A program made the translations under genes and the position numbers. Shown here piece by piece: positions 29,483 through 42,410 of a stretch of 64,000 bases of DNA. The first letter of the stretch is position 1. The number at the start of each line of letters is the position of its first letter. The notes under the pieces are model-generated. The model was not told the DNA's origin. It worked only from the letters and a program-made list of their open reading frames with translations, and did no database searches. The stretch is from Actinokineospora inagensis DSM 44258 (GTDB lineage: Bacteria > Actinomycetota > Actinomycetes > Mycobacteriales > Pseudonocardiaceae): assembly GCF_000482865.1 (NCBI RefSeq), contig NZ_AXWW01000027.1, positions 1-64,000 of the forward strand, in the 5' to 3' direction.

Positions 29483-29556
29483 AGCCGCCTAAGGGAATCG
29501 AACCCTTGACCTGTTCATTACGAGTGAACCGCTCTGGCCGACTGAGCTAAGGCGGC
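29483..29556 (-). tRNA. tRNA-Thr (anticodon CGU)
   Basis: The minus strand folds as a 74-nt cloverleaf. The acceptor stem is GCCGCCT / AGGCGGC with discriminator T, and the D arm is GCTCAGTCGGCCAGAGC. The anticodon arm GTTCA-CTCGTAA-TGAAC has CGT at the three anticodon positions. The T arm is AAGGGTTCGATTCCCTT. CCA is not encoded. It reads ACG codons, which are common at this GC content. Confidence 0.95.
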
Positions 29557-29649
29557 GTGGTCGGGGACAACTATAGCGGGTACTTGGGCGTGACTTGCGG
29601 CGGCCCAGGTCGTTTACTGGGCAGTAGGTCACGGGAGAGGGGTCCGGCG

Positions 29650-31242
29650 ATGTGGCGGCGGTTGGTGGCGTTACCGGTGGTGGCCTCGGTGTTGGTGCTC
29701 GTGGCGGGTCCGGCGGGGGCTCAGGTCCCGACGACACCGGTGCCGCCGGTCAAAAGTCCGGGTGCGCCGCCGCCGTCCGGTGCCCCGAAGCAGCCGCTGG
29801 GGCGTGCGGTGGGGGACGCGGGGACGGGGCTGGCGGTGGTGCGGCTGTTACCGAACTCGGCGCCGACGCGGTCGATTATTCCGGGGGCGGGGGACAAGTT
29901 ACCGAGGCAGTCGGCGGTGGAGGTGGGGTTCGGGTTGGCCAGTGCGCAGGCGAACTCGGAGTCGTACCTCGGGTTCGAGCACGCGATCGCGCAGGCTTCG
30001 CCGGGTGGGGTGGCGGTGCAGGGGGCGAGTCCGCAGACGCCGGGGGCGTTGGCGCAGACGGCGCCGCCGAACAACGCGCAGCCGATGAGTGGGGGGATCA
30101 ACCTGCCGTCCACACCGCTGGACACGTTGGTCAAGGCGGGTTTGCTCAACGGCCGCGTGCAGTCCCAGTGGAGCGACACCCTCGGGCCGTGCGTTGGCAC
30201 CATCGCCGATAGCTCTACCGAGTTGGCGAGCTTGTCCGCTCTGAACGCGATCCCCACCCTTCCCAGCGTCACCGACCTGACCGGTGTGTTCGACGCCCCC
30301 AACCTCGACCCGCAGGCGGACCAAGCCGTGATCGATGGGCTCAAGGGCCTCACTGGCGGTCTGAACACCCTCGGCGGTGTCCTCGGCGGGCAGGGCAGCA
30401 CGAAGGGGTCCCTGCTGAGCCTGCCGAACACGCTGTCCGCGCGGTCCACGGTCCGGCTGGTCGACATCCCGGGGTCGGGCAACAAGGCCGTGCAGTCGAT
30501 CTCCACGTTGCAGGTGGCCGCGGTCAAGCTGCTGGCGGGCACGCCGTTCGAGGTGTCGATCAACGTGGTCAGCCTGCCGACGCTCACCGTGACCTCCACC
30601 GGCGACAAGGCCACCTCGTCCGTCCAGTACACGGCTCCGGTGTTGGAGGTGGTGCAGGGCGGTAAGAGCCTCGGGAAACTTGACGCGGCCAATCCGAAAC
30701 TGGATGTGCCGATCGGGATTCCGCTGCCGACCGGGGCGGCCGTACCCGGCTTGGACAAACTGCCCGTCATCGGTGGTCTGTTGGCCGGTGGGCAGGGGCT
30801 GCCGGACGCGCTGAGCCAGGGCCTGAAGAAGCTGGACGTCGGCGTGCTGCGGCTGTCGGTGGCGGGCCTGAACCAGCAGGGCGAGGACTCGACGCAGCCG
30901 TTCCGGGGCTACCAGCTCGGGGCGACCGCGCGGCTGCTGGACCTGCAGGTGCTGCCGACCGACGCGCTCGGACTGCCGAACCTCCCGTCCGCGCTGGCGC
31001 AGGTCTCGCTCGGCGAGCAGGTGGCCAGGGCGTTCGCCCCCGCGGGTGGGGTGGTGTGCGGGACTGGCGGGTCGACGCAGCCGCAGGCGCCGCCGGTGCC
31101 GCAGCCGATGGCCCCGCCGCTGGCGTACACCAACGCCGCCTACCACTCGGTGCCGCTGTTCTGGTCCGGGACGGCGATGCTGCTGATCGGGGTGGTCATC
31201 GTGGCCGCGCTGCCGACCCGGCGGCGGCCTCAGCCCAAGTAG
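29650..31242 (+). CDS. Large secreted surface protein with C-terminal anchor
   Basis: The 530-residue protein starts MWRRLVALPVVASVLVLVAGPAGAQVP, a clear signal peptide with GAQ cleavage. A Pro-rich linker follows. The bulk is a beta-rich secreted region of repeated short valine-leucine strands and no recognised catalytic motif. A C-terminal hydrophobic segment FWSGTAMLLIGVVIVAALP and the basic tail TRRRPQPK anchor it. One pair of cysteines (GPCVGT and VVCGTGG) could form a disulfide. The ATG at 29650 follows GGGAGAGGGG. The 3' end overlaps the convergent holB by 13 bases. Function unknown. Confidence 0.8.
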   Translation: MWRRLVALPVVASVLVLVAGPAGAQVPTTPVPPVKSPGAPPPSGAPKQPLGRAVGDAGTGLAVVRLLPNSAPTRSIIPGAGDKLPRQSAVEVGFGLASAQANSESYLGFEHAIAQASPGGVAVQGASPQTPGALAQTAPPNNAQPMSGGINLPSTPLDTLVKAGLLNGRVQSQWSDTLGPCVGTIADSSTELASLSALNAIPTLPSVTDLTGVFDAPNLDPQADQAVIDGLKGLTGGLNTLGGVLGGQGSTKGSLLSLPNTLSARSTVRLVDIPGSGNKAVQSISTLQVAAVKLLAGTPFEVSINVVSLPTLTVTSTGDKATSSVQYTAPVLEVVQGGKSLGKLDAANPKLDVPIGIPLPTGAAVPGLDKLPVIGGLLAGGQGLPDALSQGLKKLDVGVLRLSVAGLNQQGEDSTQPFRGYQLGATARLLDLQVLPTDALGLPNLPSALAQVSLGEQVARAFAPAGGVVCGTGGSTQPQAPPVPQPMAPPLAYTNAAYHSVPLFWSGTAMLLIGVVIVAALPTRRRPQPK

Positions 31243-32420
31243 AGCTGGGTGACCATCGCCTCGATCGCGATCCGCGGCTTCACGTTCAGCTCGATGGCCT
31301 CCCGGCAGGCCAGCACCGCTTCCAACCTGCGCAGGGTCGACTCCGGCGCCCACCGCTGCGCCGCCTGGGTCGAGCTCTGCGCGTGGTCGGGGTGGTTCAG
31401 CGCGGCCGGGGAACCCGAGGTGGTGACGAGCACGTCCCGGTAGAAGCCCGCGAGGTCGACCAGGGCGAGGTCGAGGGCGTCGCGCTGGGTGCGGGTGGCG
31501 CGGGACTTCTGCCGCTTCTCCAGTTCCTTGATCGCGCCCGCGCTGCCCCGGGTCGCCGAGGCGGTGCCCTTGCCGGTGCCGCCCGCGCCGAGGGCCGTCT
31601 TCAGCGCTTCCTTCTCCACCTCGTCGCGGCTGCCGCTGACCTCGGTCGCGTCGGCCTCGGCGGCCTTGACCAGGTCGTCGGCGGCGTCGAACACGTCGGA
31701 CAGCCTGCGCAGGTTGATCGGGATGCGCAGCACCTTGTCCCGCCGCTCGCGGGCGGCGGGATCGGTGGCCAGCCGCCGGGCCCGGCCCACGTGCCCCCCG
31801 CACACCGACGCCGCCCAGCCCGCGGTCTCGACGTCGATCCGGTCGCGCATCCGGAGGACGTCGGCGATGGACGACGGCGACGGCGTGCGCAGCGACACGA
31901 CCCGGCACCGCGAGCGGATGGTCACCGACACGTCGTCGGGGTGGTCGGACGGGGCGCAGAGCAGGAACACGGTGCGCTCCGGCGGCTCCTCGACCGCCTT
32001 GAGCAGGGCGTTCGCCGCGCCCTCGGTCAACCGGTCGGCGTCGGTGATGACCACGACCTGCCAACGGCCGCCGGTGGGCCGCCTGGCCGAGGTCTGCACC
32101 AGGGCGCGCATCTCGGCGACCGAGATGGACAGCCCCTCCGGGACCACCATCCGCACGTCGGCGTGAGTGCCGGACATCGAGGTGTGGCAGCCCTGGCACT
32201 CGCCGCAGCCGACCCCGCCCGGGGTGGTGCACTCCAGGGCGGCGGCGAACGCGCGGGCCGCCACCGACCGGCCGGAGCCGGGTGGACCGGTGAACAGCCA
32301 CGCGTGGGTCATGCCGGACGCCGAGCCGGTGCCGTCGACCAGGTGGGCGGCCGCGGTGGCGGCGGCGCTGAGGACCTCGACGGCCTCGGTCTGGCCGACG
32401 AGCTGCGACCACACCGTCAT
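31230..32420 (-). CDS. holB: DNA polymerase III delta' subunit
   Basis: This is a clamp-loader subunit of 396 residues. The N-terminal AAA+ fold has a degenerate P-loop, GPPGSGRS, with Arg instead of Lys, as expected for delta', which does not use ATP. A CxxC zinc module (GVGCGECQGCHTSMSG) follows, then DADRLTEGAANALLKAVEEPP, typical of DnaX/HolB. SRC in TIRSRCRVVSL is the arginine-finger motif. The ATG at 32420 overlaps the tmk stop as TGATG. A long apparent frame upstream is a shadow of the fusion gene. Confidence 0.92.
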   Translation of the reverse strand: MTVWSQLVGQTEAVEVLSAAATAAAHLVDGTGSASGMTHAWLFTGPPGSGRSVAARAFAAALECTTPGGVGCGECQGCHTSMSGTHADVRMVVPEGLSISVAEMRALVQTSARRPTGGRWQVVVITDADRLTEGAANALLKAVEEPPERTVFLLCAPSDHPDDVSVTIRSRCRVVSLRTPSPSSIADVLRMRDRIDVETAGWAASVCGGHVGRARRLATDPAARERRDKVLRIPINLRRLSDVFDAADDLVKAAEADATEVSGSRDEVEKEALKTALGAGGTGKGTASATRGSAGAIKELEKRQKSRATRTQRDALDLALVDLAGFYRDVLVTTSGSPAALNHPDHAQSSTQAAQRWAPESTLRRLEAVLACREAIELNVKPRIAIEAMVTQLYLG

Positions 32421-34480
32421 CAGTGCGTCTCCGCCAGCTTGGTGAACCGGGCCAGCTTGCGGCCGACCATGGTCGTGCGCACCGCGGCGCGGACCCGGTC
32501 GTGGACGTCGGCGGCTGATCCGTCGCCGTCGACCACCACGTAGCGGTCGGGGTCGGCGGCGGCCATGTCGGCGAGCACGCTCTGCACGTGCCAATGATGC
32601 TCCGCGCCGCCCGGCGACGGCGGGAGGGTGGCCGGGTCGCGGTCGAGCAGGACGGTGATGTCCGAGCGCAGCTTCTCGGTAGCCCAGTCGGCCAGGCCCT
32701 CCAGCTCGGTCGGATCGAGGCCCGCGGCGGCGGACAGGTGCGCCAGCGGGCTGTCCACGAACCGCTCCATGACGACCAGCGCGCCACGGTCGAGCGCGGG
32801 CTGGATCTCGCGTTCGACCAGGTCCGCGCGCACCGCGGCGGCGACGAGGGCGTGTGCCCGCGCACTGGTGAGGCCCGCGCCGGTCAACGCGGTGCGGAGC
32901 CGGTTGTCGTCGAGGGCGGGGTCGGCGGCGAGCAGGACCTCTCGGTCGCCCGCGCCGCGCAGCCACTCGGCGAGCATGGTGGCCTGGACCGAGGTGTCCT
33001 GGTGGGTGTTGCCCTCGATCGCGATCAGCACGCCGGTGCCGGTGCGCCGGGTCTTGCGGCTGATGGCGGCGCGCAGGTCGGACATGATCGTCTCGGACCG
33101 GCGGTCGTCCATCTGCCGGTAGGCGAGCACGCCCATGACCGCGGCGAACACACCGGCGCCGAGCAGCACCGGCCGGGTGCCGTCGATGATCATCTGGCGG
33201 CCGAGCAGGGTGATCGCGTGCGGGCGGACCAGGCCGACCAGCACCGGGGTGAGCGCCATCCCGCCGGCGAAGATGATCTTCATCAGCGACTGGTAGATGG
33301 CGTTGATCCGACCGCGGATGGCGTCGTCGACCTCGATGCCGATGATCGTCACCCCGGTCAGGAACGCCGCCCCGGCGCACATGCCCAGCACGGCGACGGT
33401 GATCAGCGAGACCACCAGGTGCGGCGACAGCGCGATCAGCAGCAGGTCGACCCCGGCGGTGACGATCGCGATGCCGAACAGCCGGGTGCGCGGCAGCCGC
33501 CTGGCCGCCTTCGGCGCGCCCGCCATGCCGGTGGCCAGGCCGATGAACAGCGCCACGAACAGCAGGCCGAAACTGGACTGGCCACCGAGCACGCTGGTCG
33601 CGTACACCTGCGACGACCCGACGAGCGCCCCCGCCGCGACGAACGCGCCGATCATGCCGATCAGCAGCCCGCGCACCAGCGGCGACGTCCGGACGAACCG
33701 GACCGCGTCGCGCACCATGGCCGAGAACCCGCCGCTGGTGTCCGGCTTGTCGCCCGCCTCCGGCATCGACGGCGCCGAGGTCACCCGCCTGGACAGCTCC
33801 GGGATCCTGGTCAGCACGGTGACCGCGCTGGCCAGGTAGAGCGCGGCGATGATGAACAGGACCAGCTTGGTCGCGCTGCCCTCCGACCCGGCGCCCTGCA
33901 GACCGAAGTTCGTGTTGATGCCGGTGATCGCCGCGTACACGCCACCCGCGCTGATGACCGCGATGCCGTAGGTCATCACCATGCCGAGCTGGTTGGCCGT
34001 CTCCACCTGGTCCGGGCGGCGCAGCAGGTTCGGCACCGCCGCGTCCTTGGACGGGATCCACAGCAGCGCGCAGCAGCCGACCAGGAAGTTGCCGACGAAC
34101 AGCCACACCGGCGAGCCGACGATGGCGATCGAGAGCAGCAGCCCGGACCGGCCGATGTCGGCCAGCACCATGACCTTGCGCCGGTCGAACCGGTCGGCGA
34201 ACAGGCCGCCCAGCGGGGCGAACAGCAGTCCGGGCAGCAACTGGGTGAGCACGACACCTGCGAAGGCGAAGCTCTGCGCCTTGTAGTCCTCGGTGGCCTG
34301 GGTGACCAGCCCGGTCAGCGCGAGCAGCGACAACCAGTCGCCGACGCTGCACAGGTAGGTCACGCCCCAGAGCCTGCGGAACGGGCGGATGGACAGCACG
34401 CTGCGGACCCGGTAGGCCATCGAGTTCTCGCCCGATCGCCCAGCGGTGCCCACACTGCTCTCGCCGTTCAGACCCCCCAC
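32420..34480 (-). CDS. MFS transporter fused to thymidylate kinase-like domain with degenerate P-loop
   Basis: This 686-residue protein joins an MFS domain of about 12 membrane segments (residues 25-455), with motif A GGLFADRFDRRKVM, to a C-terminal dTMP-kinase-like domain (about 483-686). In a working kinase the P-loop would be GxxGxGKST; here it reads IAIEGNTHQDTSVQA (486-500), without the Gly-Lys pair. MERFVDSPLAH replaces the usual DR(Y/F)xxS region. The fusion, next to holB, is known in actinobacteria, where tmk normally sits. The kinase half is probably inactive or altered. The GTG at 34480 follows GGAAGG; an ATG at 34420 is possible. Confidence 0.87.
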   Translation of the reverse strand: MGGLNGESSVGTAGRSGENSMAYRVRSVLSIRPFRRLWGVTYLCSVGDWLSLLALTGLVTQATEDYKAQSFAFAGVVLTQLLPGLLFAPLGGLFADRFDRRKVMVLADIGRSGLLLSIAIVGSPVWLFVGNFLVGCCALLWIPSKDAAVPNLLRRPDQVETANQLGMVMTYGIAVISAGGVYAAITGINTNFGLQGAGSEGSATKLVLFIIAALYLASAVTVLTRIPELSRRVTSAPSMPEAGDKPDTSGGFSAMVRDAVRFVRTSPLVRGLLIGMIGAFVAAGALVGSSQVYATSVLGGQSSFGLLFVALFIGLATGMAGAPKAARRLPRTRLFGIAIVTAGVDLLLIALSPHLVVSLITVAVLGMCAGAAFLTGVTIIGIEVDDAIRGRINAIYQSLMKIIFAGGMALTPVLVGLVRPHAITLLGRQMIIDGTRPVLLGAGVFAAVMGVLAYRQMDDRRSETIMSDLRAAISRKTRRTGTGVLIAIEGNTHQDTSVQATMLAEWLRGAGDREVLLAADPALDDNRLRTALTGAGLTSARAHALVAAAVRADLVEREIQPALDRGALVVMERFVDSPLAHLSAAAGLDPTELEGLADWATEKLRSDITVLLDRDPATLPPSPGGAEHHWHVQSVLADMAAADPDRYVVVDGDGSAADVHDRVRAAVRTTMVGRKLARFTKLAETH

Positions 34481-34768
34481 CCACCTTCCACGCGGTCCGG
34501 TTCGCCCAAGCCTAACCGGGCAACGGCCCTGACCTGGTCATCCGGGTGGCGCACGGCACCCGAGTAGCTGGTCACACCGGGCTGACAACGCCCGGCGGAC
34601 TAGCCCGTCCGGGCGATCACCGCGGTCCCGTCGGGGTCAGGCTAGCCGGCCCCGACCGGGCGCGGGTGACTTTGGGTGATCTTGCTGGTCGGGTTGTCGA
34701 CTCGCCGGGTGGCGTGCCGGACCGCCCGGCTTCCGGCTACCCGAGTTCGTCCGCCGGAAACCAGGCGG

Positions 34769-37669
<2,901 letters not shown>

Positions 37670-37809
37670 GTGTCCCGCTCTCTTCTAACCCCGTGTCCGT
37701 CCCGCGTCAGCCTGTCAGTGTGCACGCCGCGCCGGGAAAGCCCTATCCCAGGTTGCCCCGCCCGGCGAATCGGCCGACGAAGTATGCCCCTTTTCCACCT
37801 GTAGCACGG

Positions 37810-38424
37810 TCAGGACACGACGCGCATCCGGGAAACGGCCGGCCACTGGTCGGCGGGGCCCGGTCCGGCCGGTGGTCCGACCAGTTCGAGCAGCCGCGCC
37901 AACCGGCGCCTGCCGACGACCTTCAGCGCGCTGCCCTCGTCGGGGGTTGGGCACAAAACCGCAGGTAGACCGCACTGTCCGAGCGCTGCCAGCAGCTCGT
38001 CGTGGGTGTGCGGGGCGTCGGGGTCGAGCGGGAGCAGGTAGGCGCCGTCGGCCCAGCGACCGGCGGCGGCGACCCACAACCGGAGCACCGCGCCGTCGGG
38101 GACGAAACCGGCGGGCACCTTCTTCGGCTCGCCCCAGTCGGCGGCCAGCGGGGCGAGGTCGGCGCGGAACGCGGTGCGCAGCACGGGGCCCTCGCCGTCC
38201 GCGCCGTCCTCGGGGTCACCGGGGGTGACCGCGGCACCGACCCCGCGCTCGGCGCAGGCCCTGACCAGGGCGAGCTGCCGCCACGGGTCGGCGACCGGGA
38301 TCTCCAGCCGGGCGGTGGAGCCCGCGAAGGTGACCGTCCGGCCGGTGGCGCACAGCAGACCCGCGAGGTCGGCGACCCGGGGGTGGCACGCCTCGGCGGA
38401 GAAGAACGACATCTGCTGCGCCAC
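37810..38424 (-). CDS. Conserved hypothetical protein
   Basis: This 204-residue protein (MAQQMSFFSAEACHPRVADLAG) has no signal peptide or membrane segment and no motif I recognise. It alternates helices and short strands, and codon use is typical of the host, so it is likely to be real. It follows the lipoprotein pair on the same strand and lies upstream of topA. No function is assigned. Confidence 0.7.
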   Translation of the reverse strand: MAQQMSFFSAEACHPRVADLAGLLCATGRTVTFAGSTARLEIPVADPWRQLALVRACAERGVGAAVTPGDPEDGADGEGPVLRTAFRADLAPLAADWGEPKKVPAGFVPDGAVLRLWVAAAGRWADGAYLLPLDPDAPHTHDELLAALGQCGLPAVLCPTPDEGSALKVVGRRRLARLLELVGPPAGPGPADQWPAVSRMRVVS

Positions 38425-38517
38425 GGCGGTCAGGGTAGAACAGGAGTTCGATCAGCGTAAAGCGTCGACCGGGTGGCGGGGCGACCCGGATTCAACCCGA
38501 TCGGGCGAGCGGCCGGA

Positions 38518-39048
38518 TCAGTCGTGCGCGGCCAACAGTCGGCCACACCGCGGCGCCTGACCGGCCCACCTGGCGAAGTCCGAGCCCGCCATGCCCGCCG
38601 TCGGGTCCGCCAGGTCCAGCCCGGCGACCCTCGGCGCCACCTCGCCGGCGACCTCGGCGACCACCTCCGGCCCGGTGTTGTCGTGCAGGGCCGTGCGCGC
38701 CTCGGACAGCGGGGCGCGCATCCCCCGGTAGGTGTCCGCGGCCACCTGGGCGGCCCGGTCGCCGCCGGAGATCGGCGACGGGCCGAGCGCGTCGATGGCG
38801 GTGATCGCGCGGTTGACGCCGTCGGTGAGCGCGGTCAGGTAGCCGAGCAGGGCGGACCGGGCGGCGTCGGCGTTGTCGACGTCCACCTCCGGCGGCGGGG
38901 TGGCCAACGCGGCCCCGGCGTCCACGACGACCCCGCACAGCCGGTCCGCCCACCCGACCATGGTGGCCGGGTCGGCGGCCTGCGGCGCGGTCGAGCAGGC
39001 CGCGGCGAGCAGGGTGCTCACCGCGACCAGCGCGGACCGGGTGTTCAG
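38518..39048 (-). CDS. Predicted lipoprotein, paralogue of the upstream gene
   Basis: The mature part begins at a lipobox, LLAAAC (Cys codon near 38997), and contains a helical domain starting MVGWADRLCGVVVDAG. It aligns with the next gene (VTAWAEKVCAAAAPDI) and ends with a second Cys, as the paralogue does. The start is uncertain. No ATG or GTG precedes the signal peptide within the intergenic space, so a CTG at 39048, eight bases past the previous stop, is used here. Alternatively a start inside the upstream gene applies. Function unknown. Confidence 0.6.
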   Translation of the reverse strand: MNTRSALVAVSTLLAAACSTAPQAADPATMVGWADRLCGVVVDAGAALATPPPEVDVDNADAARSALLGYLTALTDGVNRAITAIDALGPSPISGGDRAAQVAADTYRGMRAPLSEARTALHDNTGPEVVAEVAGEVAPRVAGLDLADPTAGMAGSDFARWAGQAPRCGRLLAAHD

Positions 39049-39055
39049 CGCGGGC

Positions 39056-39739
39056 CTAGGCGGTCGGGACGACCTGGCCGGAACCGGACTGGCCGAGCGA
39101 CTTGCAGCTCGGCGCGGCGTCCAGCGCGGCGTCCAGGTCGCCGTTGGCGCCGCGCAGCACCGACAGCGGGTCACCGAGCTGCGGCACCTTCTGCAGCTCC
39201 TGGGTGATGTTCGTGAACGCCCCCTGGAACGCGGCCGGGTCGGCCACCGACACCTTGTCCAACTGGGCCCTGGCGTTCTGCACGCTGGTCTTGGCCTGGT
39301 CGAGCCCGGCGCGGGCGCGGGTGACGACCTCCTGGCCGTTCGGGACCGGTGGGGTGCCCAGCGAACCGAGCTTGTCGGCGAGCTTGCCGGTGGCCGTGAC
39401 GACCTTGGCCAGGTAGTCGACCATGCCCGCCTTGACCTTGGTCATGTCCGACGGGTCGATCTGCGGGCCTTGACCGAGCGCGGTGATGTCCGGAGCGGCC
39501 GCGGCGCACACCTTCTCGGCCCACGCGGTCACGTCGGCGCGGGCGGGCGGCGTTGCGGCCGGGGTCGTCACGACCGCGCCGGACGACGCGGGCGGTGCCG
39601 CGGACGAGCTGTCCGCCGCGGTGGTCGACGAGGAGGGCGCGGCACCCGAGCTGGGAGAGCTGGAATCCGAGCCGCTGCCGCACCCGGCCAGGCCGAGGAC
39701 AACGGCCGCGGCGGTCACCGCGACGAGTCGACGGGCCAT
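39056..39739 (-). CDS. Predicted lipoprotein
   Basis: This protein of 227 residues has a lipoprotein signal, MARRLVAVTAAAVVLGLAGC, then a Ser/Ala/Pro-rich linker of about 45 residues. A helical domain (about 68-215) follows, with two cysteines (KVCAAA and PSCKSL) that could pair. It is a tandem paralogue of the downstream gene. Such domains occur widely in Pseudonocardiaceae as surface lipoproteins, but no function is known to me. Confidence 0.8.
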   Translation of the reverse strand: MARRLVAVTAAAVVLGLAGCGSGSDSSSPSSGAAPSSSTTAADSSSAAPPASSGAVVTTPAATPPARADVTAWAEKVCAAAAPDITALGQGPQIDPSDMTKVKAGMVDYLAKVVTATGKLADKLGSLGTPPVPNGQEVVTRARAGLDQAKTSVQNARAQLDKVSVADPAAFQGAFTNITQELQKVPQLGDPLSVLRGANGDLDAALDAAPSCKSLGQSGSGQVVPTA

Positions 39740-39802
39740 GTCAGTACTCCTTGCCTCGGGGGTTCGCGGAGACTCAAGATGGTCGCACGCGCCTTATACC
39801 GG

Positions 39803-39836
39803 ATGAGGCAGGCCCCGCGAACGGGACCTGCCTCAT
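39803..39836 (-). terminator. Terminator after hppA
   Basis: The inverted repeat ATGAGGCAGGcCCCG / CGGGaCCTGCCTCAT has 15 bp with one mismatch and a CGAA loop. It lies 20 bases past the hppA stop on the minus strand. Confidence 0.75.
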
Positions 39837-39855
39837 CAGTTGCCAGAAAACCCGG

Positions 39856-42156
<2,301 letters not shown>

Positions 42157-42410
42157 CCGTCCTCCTGATGATCTGCCTGTACAGCGCCGACATCCGCCAT
42201 TACCACAAGACGTCTACCGACCCCGTTTTCGCGTGTGCGCCACCACAATCGGTGGGATGTCGGCGGAGTCTATTGGTAAAGCGGAGGTCGTACGCGAGCC
42301 GTCCCATACCGTGCACGTTAAGTGATGTTGCGCGGGCGGTCTGTGACCAAGCTCTCATGATCATTTTTCCCGGTGTCCGGGGTGTCGGTGGGGTGTGCGA
42401 AGCTCGACGG

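Noticed and set aside
31230-34484. Very long minus-strand frame of 1084 codons
   Set aside because: Only the last 396 codons are holB; the rest is out of frame with the MFS-kinase fusion gene and rich in Arg, Gly and Ala.
42168-42410. N-terminal extension of the helicase frame to 42168
   Set aside because: It overlaps the divergent hppA promoter, has no ribosome binding site and no helicase-like sequence before 42411.
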